Assembly: GCF_050003625.1 (NCBI RefSeq)
Contig: NC_134398.1
Span: forward strand, 110,006,171-110,070,170
DNA: 64,000 nt
Origin: Haematobia irritans
Taxonomy: Eukaryota; Arthropoda; Insecta; Diptera; Muscidae
Direction: 5' to 3'
Under the pieces are notes generated by a model. The model was given only the letters and a program-made list of their open reading frames with translations. It had not been told where the DNA came from and did no database searches. This document shows, one piece after another, positions 1 to 9,800 of this stretch. Positions within the stretch are counted from its first letter, which is position 1, and each line of letters opens with the position of its first letter. The translations under genes and the position numbers were made by a program.

Positions 1-913
1 CTATTCTTTTTTCTCTTTCTTCTTATTTACGACAACTGAATAGTTTAGTTTTCTTTTGTAACAAACAGTATATGCTTAAACACCGACAGGTGCATATGAT
101 CTAGTTATTAGGCAAAACTATATTTTGTAAATTTATTTATAAAATATTTTGCAAATAAAATAAAAATAATATAAATATGTTTTATAAGAAACACATATTT
201 TCTTTTATTTAAAATAAAACTAAATACGATTTTGGGGTCGCAATATATACATTTTTTGATTGAAATTTATAGCCAATTTCAATTAATTATTTAAATGAAT
301 GAATCAAATAATTGATTGATTTTTGTTGCGAAATTAATTAAAACTTTAATTGATTCAATTAAAACTGTCATTGAGTTTTATGTTAAAAATCAATCATGTT
401 TTTAATTGATTCAATCACACAATTAATTGATTCCGTGACAAAAGTCAATTAAATTTTTAATTGAAAATCGTGTCGGTTTTCTATCAAAATGGGTGATTGG
501 TACTATCATTTTCGTGATTGAAGACATTTCAATTAAAAAACTGATTAAATCCGTGATTTTCGTGATTGAAATCAAAAAATTTTTTTGTGTGTACCTATAA
601 AACTTGCACAAATCATAGAATACTAGTTGAAAAGCCCGTCAAACGACGGTCGAAAAAACAAATTGTTTTTGTTCTCGCACCACAAATTTCATTTTTGGAA
701 AATGCATTTCTGCTTTTTATGTTTGTTTGTTGTTCTTTTTGTGAACATGACTTGCTATGTTTGGCCATAACAACAACAACTAAACAGCCAAACACACAAT
801 TGTAAATGAAATGGCGCAAAACCTGCGAAAAGAACCTGCATAATTCAGCGATGGAAGCAATAAAGAGATATTTCCAAACGTGCATATTCTTTTAAAAATG
901 TTGGTTACTTTGC
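1..913. other. AT-rich left flank, no recognised gene
   Basis: No gene is recognised here. Between about 285 and 600 the sequence is dominated by degenerate, partly palindromic copies of ATTGATT/AATTAATT words spaced a few tens of bases apart, which looks like an old low-complexity or MITE-derived stretch. Between 600 and 885 the composition is less skewed and open frames of 79-90 codons exist on both strands, but they overlap each other, show no familiar motif and contain no splice-bounded structure I can support. I therefore leave them unannotated. Confidence 0.5.
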
Positions 914-921
914 AAGTTACT

Positions 922-1555
922 CAGGGATGGAAAATACAATTTTTAAGAAAGTACAAAAATGGTATTTTTTGAGCTAAAAGGTACTTTTTACTAAATTTCA
1001 ACAAAAATTTCACTGGAAGATTATTGTCAAGAGACTGAATTTTAAAGAAAATAAAATTTTGACAAAATTTTCTATATAAATAAAATTTTGCAAAAATTTT
1101 CTATAGAAATAAAATTTTGCAAAAAAATTCTATAGAAAAAAATTTTTCAATTGAAATAAAATTTTGACAAAATTTTCTATAGAAATAAAATTTTGACATT
1201 TTTTACCGAAATAAAAAATCGATAATATAGAATCGCATTCTTTATTTTTCGACTAAAACATTCTTGAAGTTCAATAAAATCCTGTTTTTGACTATGTCTT
1301 TTACAAAATCGAGATTTTCTTCCCACATGAACATGTCTGTTTTGCCATGTTTGTAAAAGACTATTAGCAAATAAGGTTGATAAAGACTTTCTCAAAATAT
1401 TAAAATATTTTGTCAAAGCTATTGTACCATAAATCTGATATCGACTCAAAAATATATACACAAATGGTACTAAATCATTCGCGGGGGTACTACGGTACTG
1501 ACCGGGGTGAAAAAGTTTTGAAAAAAGTACTATAGTACTGCATTTTCCATCCCTG
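922..1555. mobile_element. hAT-like MITE, copy 1 (complete)
   Basis: The ends are a 17-bp terminal inverted repeat, CAGGGATGGAAAATRCA, reading inwards from 922 and on the opposite strand from 1555, with one mismatch. The flanks AAGTTACT (914-921) and CAGTTACT (1556-1563) match at 7 of 8 positions, as expected for an 8-bp hAT target-site duplication. CAGGG-type ends with an 8-bp duplication are typical of the hAT superfamily. The 634-bp interior has no transposase. It holds an AT-rich subrepeat array and a 94-codon minus-strand open frame (1177-1461) that also recurs in copy 2, which I take as shared repeat sequence rather than a gene. A truncated and interrupted inverted copy lies at 46474-47946. 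Confidence 0.7.
1045..1200. repeat. AT-rich short tandem subrepeat
   Basis: About six degenerate copies of a roughly 24-bp word containing CTATAGAAATAAAATTTTG. The same word, reverse-complemented, forms the outer end of the second hAT-like copy at about 47765-47946. Copy number differs between the two, so this part evolves by slippage. Confidence 0.6.
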
Positions 1556-1831
1556 CAGTTACTACGTGCTCATTCGAACGTTCATTTTCAACAATGAAGA
1601 GATTAAAGACGTATCTTAGAAATTCGACTAGCGAGAGTAGACTCAAAGGATTGGCATTAATGTCGGTTCATCGCCGAATAAATGTGCCGACTGAAGAAGT
1701 CATTGATTTATTTGCTGTCCAAAAAGCCCGTCGGCTCAATTTAATATTATAAAAATATTGTATACATACCTATGCATAAATAAAATTTTCTACACATGAG
1801 ATTATATGAATATTTTTTTTTTAAAGTTGAA
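1556..1831 (-). other. Inverted host segment with three empty insertion sites
   Basis: Read on the - strand, this DNA is the unoccupied version of the host DNA that flanks arrays A, B and C. It contains the pre-insertion site of array A (junction 1753/1754), the single copy of the 13-bp SINE target (1617-1629) and the pre-insertion site of arrays B/C (junction 1590/1591). The corresponding occupied pieces are 3556-3637, 20871-20994, 21353-21391 and 46439-46473, with additional duplicates at 24776-24899 and 25258-25296. Homology stops near 1831/3556. A few substitutions separate the copies, so the duplication is older than the duplications inside the arrays. Confidence 0.8.
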
Positions 1832-1947
1832 CCCCCCCTCCCGAATTAAAATCCTGGCTACGGCCTTGGTTTTCAATACTTATTTGTGCAACGAAGTTCG
1901 TGGTCAATTGCAAGAAATAAAAAAATGGAAAATTTTAGACAAATAAC

Positions 1948-2275
1948 CAAATAGTTTATAAAAATAGGTAAGTGAAAATAAAAAATGAAATAAAACTTTA
2001 AGGAAGTCACTAAATGTATATCTCTTTGCAGAAAACTAAAATTATGGATTCTACGTTCTTGAAAACATTAATAAGCTGACCGGTGAAAAAATGGTGGACA
2101 ATTAACTGGAACTGTTTCAAATAGTTTATAATAATTGGTACGCCAATATGAAAAATTAAATCAACACTTTAGAGAAGTCACTAAATTTAAATCTCTTTGC
2201 AGAAAACTAAAATCTTTGAATGCTACATTCTTGCAAACATTAAGAAGCTGACCAATGAAAAATGAGTGGCTTATC
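1948..2275 (+). repeat. 170-bp tandem duplication with exon/intron look
   Basis: Two diverged copies begin at 1948 and 2118 with CAAATAGTTTATAA. Copy 1 carries a good 5' splice donor (GTAAGT at 1968) and a good acceptor (CTCTTTGCAG ending at 2031), which would bound a 64-base intron, a normal size for a fly. Copy 2 keeps the acceptor but its donor is poor. After the acceptor both copies can encode a related peptide ending in K-L-T-x-E-K, with a frameshift in copy 1. This suggests a decayed, tandemly duplicated exon of an unknown gene, but the evidence is slight. Confidence 0.4.
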
Positions 2276-2873
2276 GACAATAAAAAGTTTCCAGAAACAT
2301 TACAAACCAATTAAAATTGTTAAAAACAACAAATTGTTGAAATCAAAAAACTTCTGGATGAAAATGTGCAGCACATCGTCAGTTTAATTCATATGCTATT
2401 ATCAGTTTAAAATGGATATTTTGTGAATTCCTTCTGCTGGAAATCTATTCTAACACGCGGTTCAATACGTTCCTAATTTCAAATTACCCGCATGTTAATA
2501 AGTTTTAATGCTGTTTTATGACACCAAAAGGAAGGAAATCGAATTATCAATGCAAAAGTGATGTTTAAGATATTTAAAGTTTTGTTGTTTGTTTTTTTTT
2601 TTTTTTGTTCTTATTTGTTGATATGTTTAATAAGATTATTATTTATCAATTGGTATTGTAGTGTATTATGTAGTGTAGTGTATTATATATTTTATTTTGA
2701 TGAAAATAAATAAATTATACAAAATTCATAGAATTTTGGCTTTGACTTTCAATTTGAAGTGGGTAGGTATATCATTCATACAAATTTAGGTTGAAAAGTA
2801 TTTGCAACGATGTTAATTTTGAATTTGACTAGTATCGAAAATTGTTTGACAAATTATTGAGTAGCGATGCATT
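2276..2873 (+). other. AT-rich stretch, possible exon relic at its start
   Basis: A 24-codon open stretch at 2336-2410 (beginning V-E-I-K-K-L-L-D-E-N) resembles coding sequence in composition and lies just downstream of the exon-like duplication. It could be another relic of the same dead gene. The remainder (2411-2873) is poly-T and TA-rich, including TAGTG/TATTA repeats near 2650-2690. I see no feature I can name there. Confidence 0.25.
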
Positions 2874-3215
2874 TCAATTTGAGGATAACACTTGAGATAT
2901 TATTGCTAATGTGTTGAATTTCACTGTTGAGGGTAATGTCTGTTTTTTGTTGAGAACGCGATTTTCTTCGATTTTCTGTTGATATTTAGCATTTTTCAAA
3001 CGTTTGTGTTTATTGGGATGGTTTTTTCGTTGCATTTTAGGGTAGTGTTTTGTCAAAGTTTTCTCATATTATCTTCAACACCTTTTCAAAGATTTCGTCA
3101 ACATTTTGGCAAATGGGAAGTCATTCGCCAACAATTTGAAGATGTATTGAAGATGAGCTATTTCAAGTCAAGTTGAATTTATGTTGAAAATTATATTTAC
3201 CCTCAAACTGAAAAA
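2874..3215. mobile_element. Possible foldback/MITE-like element
   Basis: TTTCAATTTGAGGATAA at the left end pairs with the reverse complement of TTACCCTCAAACTGAAA at 3199-3215, with about two mismatches. A related word (TTGAGGGTAA) also lies internally near 2926-2936. No convincing target-site duplication was found, so the boundaries are approximate. Open frames of 60-65 codons on both strands overlap each other and look like chance. Confidence 0.35.
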
Positions 3216-3555
3216 TTGTTGCATTTGAAAAACGCTCATCCTGTGTTTATTGGCATATACCATTTTTTGGAGGCAAGACGTATTTTCGGAGTTACGGGAC
3301 CCTAAAATTTTCTTTATTATTTATATTGGATTTAGTACCCAACGCATATAAAGTAATATATATGTTATCCAAATAATAGGTAATAAAGTGTATATTTAGA
3401 ATACATAAAAAAAAACTTCATAAGCATCGACCCGGAGGGGTCCCGGGGCCATCAAAAATTTTACCCTTTCTCATCTAAGCAATATGGTACTCATATTAAA
3501 GCTAATTTCGAGTACATCGCGAATTTCGTAAATATATTTTTATATAGAAAGTCAT
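3216..3555. other. Non-array DNA, nothing recognised
   Basis: This includes a short GC-rich island around 3429-3450 (a CCCGG/GGGTCCCGGGG stretch) in otherwise AT-rich sequence. I see no gene, RNA or element boundary. Confidence 0.4.
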
Positions 3556-3637
3556 ATATATTCAACTTAAAAAAAAAATATTCATATAATCTCATGTGTA
3601 GAAAATTTTATTTATGCATAGGTATGTATGCAATATT
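3556..3637 (+). other. Host flank left of array A
   Basis: This is the reverse complement of about 1754-1831 with few differences. It ends in CAATATT at 3637, directly abutting the first T of array A. It is the left half of the host site whose right half resumes at 20871. Confidence 0.8.
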
Positions 3638-3774
3638 TAAACCCTTCACCACTACTGTGGTACAGGGTATAATAAGTTTGTGCATTTGTATGTAACGCCA
3701 AGAAGGAAAAGTCTGAGACCCATCGTTTAGTATACCGATCGTCTTAGAATTAAATTCTGAGTCGATTTAGCGAT

Positions 3775-3782
3775 GTCCGTCC

Positions 3783-3832
<50 letters not shown>
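3775..3832 (+). repeat. (GTCY)n microsatellite, first unit of array A
   Basis: Runs of GTCC/GTCT tetranucleotides follow CGATTTAGCGAT and precede GATGTATTTTTGTG. Every array unit carries such a tract, but its length varies from a few tetramers (for example near 9748) to about 20. A conserved core followed by a GTCY tract is a known hallmark of the dipteran mini-me/DINE group. Confidence 0.9.
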
Positions 3833-4775
3833 TGATGTATTTTTGTGTGCAAAGTACAGCTCGCAGTTTTAGTCCGATTGTCCTAAAATTTGGTATGGGG
3901 TCCTGTTTCGGCTCAAAGACGATCCCTATTGATTTTGGAAAAAATCGGTTCAGATTTAGATATAGCTGCCATATATATTTTTCACCGATCTGGTCATAAT
4001 TGGCGTGTATATCAACCGATCTTCCTCAAATTCCGTACATCCCAATATTTTATGAGTCTCGAAAAACTTGCAAAATATCATCCAAATCGGTTCAGATTTA
4101 GATATAGCTCCCATATATAGCTTTCGCCCGATTTACACTCCTTTGTCCACAGAGGCCAATTTTTTGATCCGATTTAGTTGAAATTTTGCACAGGGAGTAG
4201 AATTAGCATTATAGCTATGCGTGGCAAATTTTGTGGAAATCGGTTCAGATTTAGATATAGCTCCCATTTATAGCTTTCGCCCGATTTACACTCATATGAC
4301 CACAGAGGCCAATCTTTTACTCCGATTTAATTGAAATTTTGCACAGGGAGTAGAATGAGCATTGTAGCTATGCGTGCCAAATTTGGTTGAAATCGGTTCA
4401 GATTTAGATATAGCTCCCATATATAGCTTTCGCCCGATTTACACTCATATGACCACAGAGGCTAATTTTTTGCTCCGATTTAGTTGAAATTTTGCACAGG
4501 GAGTAGAATTAGCATTGTTGCTATGCGTGCCAAATTTGGTTGAAATCGGTTCAGATTTAGATATAGCTCCCATATATATGTTTTTCTGATTTCGACAAAA
4601 ATGGTCAAAATTGCAACATTTTCCTTGTAAAATCGCCACTGCTTAGTCGAATAGTTGAAAAAATGACTCTAATTTTCTTAAACTTCTAATACATATATAT
4701 CGAGCGATAAATCATAAATAAACTTTTGCGAAGTTTCCTTAAGATTGCTTCAGATTTAAATGTTTCCCATATTTG

Positions 4776-4809
4776 TATACCCTTCACCACTACTGTGGTA
4801 CAGGGTATA
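4776..4809 (+). other. 34-bp hairpin head of the repeat unit (example)
   Basis: The sequence can fold as TATACCC / TTC / ACCAC / TACT loop / GTGGT / ACA / GGGTATA: a 7-bp outer stem, a 3x3 internal loop and a perfect 5-bp inner stem. It is preserved, with rare changes, at the head of essentially every unit in arrays A-D. It marks the element's 5' terminus at the host junctions (21392 and 25297, both with the variant TTCATCAC). Short terminal stem-loops are typical of Helentron-type termini. Its function here is inferred. Confidence 0.75.
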
Positions 4810-6807
4810 ATAAGTTTGTGCATTTGTATGTAACGCCAAGAAGGAAAAGTTTGAGACCCATCGTTTAGTATACCGATCGTCTTAGAATTAAATTCTGAGT
4901 CGATTTAGCGATGTCCGTCTGTCTGTCCGTCTGTCTGTTGATGTATTTTTGTGTGCAAAGTACAGCTCACAGTTTTAGTCCGATTGTCTTAAAATTTGGT
5001 ATAGGGTCCTGTTTCGGCTCAAAGACGATCCCTATTGATTTTGGAAAAAATCGGTTCAGATTTAGATATAGCTGCCATATATATTTTTCACCGATCTGGT
5101 CATAATTGGCGTGTATATCAACCGATCTTTCAAATTCCGTACATCCGAATATTTTATGAGTCTCGAAAAACTTGCAAAATATCAGCCAAATCGGTTCAGA
5201 TTTAGATATAGCTCCCATATATAGCTTTCGCCCGATTTACACTCATTTGCCCACAGAGCCGAATTTTTTGCTCCGATTTAGTTGAAATTTTGCACAGGGA
5301 GTAGAATTAGCATTATAGCTATGCGTGTCAAATTTGGTTGAAATCGGTTCATATTTAGATATAGCTTCGCTATATAGCTTTCAACCGATTTACACTCAAA
5401 TAACCACAGAGGCCAAATTTTTGCTCCGATTTAGTTGAAATTTTGCACAGGGAGTAGAATGAGCATTGTAGCTATGAGTGCCAAATTTGGTTGAAATCGG
5501 TTCAGATTTAGATATAGCTCCCATATATAGCATTCGCCCGATTTACACTCATATGACCACAGAGGCCAATTTTTAGCTCCGATTTAGTTGAAATTTTGCA
5601 CAGGGAGTAGAATTTGCGATTGTCCTAAAATTTGGTACGAGGTCCTGTTTCGGCTCAAAGACGATCCCTATTGATTTTGGAAAAAATCGGTTCAGATTTA
5701 GATATAGCTGCCATATATATTTTTCACCGATCTGATCATAATTGGCGTGTATATCAACCGATCTTCCTCAAATTCCGTACATACAAATATTTTATGAGTC
5801 TCGAAAAACTTGCAAAATATCATCCAAATCGGTGCAGATTTAGATATAGCTCCCATATATAGCTTTCGCCCGATTTACACTCCTTTGTCCACAGAGTCCA
5901 ATTTTTTGATCCGATTTAGTTGAAATTTTGCATAGGGAGTAGAATTAGCATTGTAGCTATGCGTGTCAAATTTGGTTGAAATCGGTTCAGATTTAGATAT
6001 AGCTCCCATATATAGCTTTCGCCCGATTTACACTCATTTGCCCACAGAGGCCAATTTTTGCTCCGATTTAGTTGAAATTTTGCACAGGGAGTAGAATTAG
6101 CATTGTAGCTATGCGTGCCAAATTTGGTTGAAATCGGTTCAGATTTAGATATAGCTCCCATATATAGCATTCGCCCGATTTACACTCATATGACCACAGA
6201 GGCCAATTCTTAACTCCGATTTAGTTGAAATTTTGCACAGGGAGTAGAATTTGCATTGTTGCTATGCGTGCCAAATTTGGTTGAAATCGGTTCAGATTTA
6301 GATATAGCTCCCATATATAGCATTCGCCCGATTTACACTCATATGACCACAGAGGCCAATTCTTAACTCCGATTTAGTTGAAATTTTGCACAGGGAGTAG
6401 AATTTGCATTGTTGCTATGCGTGCCAAATTTGGTTGAAATCGGTTCAGATTTAGATATAGCTCCCATATATATGTTTTTCTGATTTCGACAAAAATGGTC
6501 AAAATACCAACATTTTCCTTGTAAAATCGCCACTGCTTAGTGTAAAAGTTGTAAAAATGACTCTAATTTTCCTAAACTTCTAATACATATATATCGAGCG
6601 ATAAATCATAAATAAACTTTTGCGAAGTTTCCTTAAAATTGCTTCAGATTTAAATGTTTCGCATATTTATACCCTTCACCACTACTGTGGTACAGGGTAT
6701 AATAAGTTTGTGCATTTGTATGTAACACCAAGAAGGAAAAGTCTGAGACCCATCGTTTAGTATACCGATCGTCTTAGAATTAAATTCTGAGTCGATTTAG
6801 CGATGTC

Positions 6808-6870
<63 letters not shown>

Positions 6871-9800
6871 TGATGTATTTTTGTGTGCAAAGTACAGCTC
6901 GCACTTTTAGTCCGATTGTCCTAAAATTTGGTACGAGGTCCTGTTTCGGCTCAAAGACGATCCCAATTGATTTTGGAAAAAATCGGTTCAGATTTAGATA
7001 TAGCTGCCATATATATTTTTCACCGATCTGGTCATAATTGGCGTGTATATCAACCGATCTTCCTCAAATTCAGTACATACAAATATTTTATGAGTCTCGA
7101 AAAACTTGCAAAATATCATCCAAATCGGTTCAGATTTAGATATAGCTCCCATATATAGCTTTCGCCCGATTTACACTCCTTTTCCACAGAGGCCAATTTT
7201 TTGATCCGATTTAGTTGAAATTTTGCATAGGGAGTAGAATTAGCATTGTAGCTATGCGTGCCAAATTTGGTTGAAATCGGTTCAGATTTAGATATAGCTC
7301 CCATATATAGCATTCGCCCGATTTACACTCATATGACCACAGAGGCCAATTCTTAACTCCGATTTAGTTGAAATTTTGCACAGGGAGTAGAATTTGCATT
7401 GTTGCTATGCGTGCCAAATTTGGTTGAAATCGGTTCAGATTTAGATATAGCTCCCATATATATGTTTTTCTGATTTCGACAAAAATGGTCAAAATACCAA
7501 CATTTTCCTTGTAAAATCGCCACTGCTTACTCGAAAAGTTGTAAAAATGACTCTAATTTTCCTAAACTTCTAATACATATATATCGAGCGATAAATCATA
7601 AATAAACTTTTGCGAAGTTTCCTTAAAATTGCTTCAGATTTAAATGTTTCGCATATTTATACCCTTCACCACTACTGTGGTACAGGGTATAATAAGTTTG
7701 TGCATTTGTATGTAACACCAAGAAGGAAAAGTCTGAGACCCATCGTTTAGTATACCGATCGTCTTAGAATTAAATTCTGAGTCGATTTAGCGATGTCCGT
7801 CTGTCTGTCCGTCTGTCTGTCCGTCTGTCTGTCTGTTGATGTATTTTTGTGTGCAAAGTACAGCTCGCACTTTTAGTCCGATTGTCCTAAAATTTGGTAC
7901 GTGGTCCTGTTTCGGCTCAAAGACGATCCCAATTGATTTTGGAAAAAATCTGTTCAGATTTAGATATAGCTGCCATATATATTTTTCACCGATCTGGTCA
8001 TAATTGCCGTGTATATCAACCGATCTTTCTCAAATTCCGTACATCCGAATATTTTATGAGTCTCGAAAAACTTGCAAAATATCAGCCAAATCGGTTCAGA
8101 TTTAGATATAGCTCCCATATATAGCTTTCGCCCGATTTACACTCATTTGCCCACAGAGCCCAATTTTTTGCTCCGATTTAGTTGAAATTTTGCACAGGGA
8201 GTAGAATTAGCATTATAGCTATGCGCGTCAAATTTGGTTGAAATCGGTTCAGATTTAGATATAGCTCCCATATATAGCTTTCAACCGATTTACACTCAAA
8301 TAACCACAGAGGCCAAATTTTTGCTCCGATTTAGTTGAAATTTTGCACAGGGAGTAGAATGAGCATTGTAGCTATGCGTGCCAAATTTGGTTGAAATCGG
8401 TTCAGATTTAGATATAGCTCCCATATATAGCATTCGCCCGATTTACACTCATATGACCACAGAGGCCAATTCTTAACTCCGATTTAGTTGAAATTTTGCA
8501 CAGGGAGTAGAATTTGCATTGTTGCTATGCGTGCCAAATTTGGTTGAAATCGGTTCAGATTTAGATATAGCTCCCATATATATGTTTTTCTGATTTCGAC
8601 AAAAATGGTCAAAATACCAACATTTTCCTTGTAAAATCGCCACTGCTTACTCGAAAAGTTGTAAAAATGACTCTAATTTTCCTAAACTTCTAATACATAT
8701 ATATCGAGCGATAAATCATAAATAAACTTTTGCGAAGTTTCCTTAAAATTGCTTCAGATTTAAATGTTTCGCATATTTATACCCTTCACCACTACTGTGG
8801 TACAGGGTATAATAAGTTTGTGCATTTGTATGTAACACCAAGAAGGAAAAGTCTGAGACCCATCGTTTAGTATACCGATCGTCTTAGAATTAAATTCTGA
8901 GTCGATTTAGCGATGTCCGTCTGTCTGTCTGTCCGTCTGTCTGTCTGTCCGTCTGTCTGTCTGTCTGTCTGTTGATGTATTTTTGTGTGCAAAATACAGC
9001 TCGCACTTTTAGTCCGATTGTCCTAAAACTTAGTACGGGGTCTTGTTTCGGCTCAAAGACGATCCCTATTGATTTTGGAAAAAATCGGTTCAGATTTAGA
9101 TATAGCTGCCATATATATTTTTCACCGATCTGGTCATAATTGGCGTTTATATCAACCGATCTTCCTCAAATTCCGTACATACAAATATTTTATGAGTCTC
9201 GAAAAACTTGCAAAATATCATCCAAATCGGTTCAGATTTAGATATAGCTCCCATATATAGCTTTCGCCCGATTTACACTCATTTGCCCACAGAGGCCAAT
9301 TTTTTGCTCCGATTTAGTTGAAATTTTGCACAGGGAGTAGAATGAGCATTGTAGCTATGCGTGCCAAATTTGGTTGAAATCGGTTCAGATTTAGATATAG
9401 CTCCAATATATATGTTTTTCTGATTTCGACAAAAATGGTCAAAATACCAACATTTTCCTTGTAAAATCGCCACTGCTTAGTGTAAAAGTTGTAAAAATGA
9501 CTCTAATTTTCCTAAACTTCTAATACATATATATCGAGCGATAAATCATAAATAAACTTTTGCGAAGTTTTCTTAAAATTGCTCCAGATTTAAATGTTTC
9601 CCATATTTTTATACCCTTCACCACTACTGTGGTACAGGGTATAATAAGTTTGTGCATTTGTATGTAACACCAAGAAGGAAAAGTCTGAGACCCATCGTTT
9701 AGTATACCGATCGTCTTAGAATTAAATTCTGAGTCGATTTAGCGATGTCCGTCTGTCTGTTGATGTATTTTTGTGTGCAAAGTACAGCTCGCACTTTTAG

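Noticed and set aside
613..885. 90-codon minus-strand open frame with cysteines and its 79-codon + strand partner
   Set aside because: The two frames overlap in opposite directions, have no recognisable domain or splice context, and lie in AT-rich repeat-like DNA.
1177..1461. 94-codon frame also present at 47520-47765
   Set aside because: Shared only because both lie in copies of the same hAT-like MITE. The frame is not kept to the same length and contains no transposase motif.
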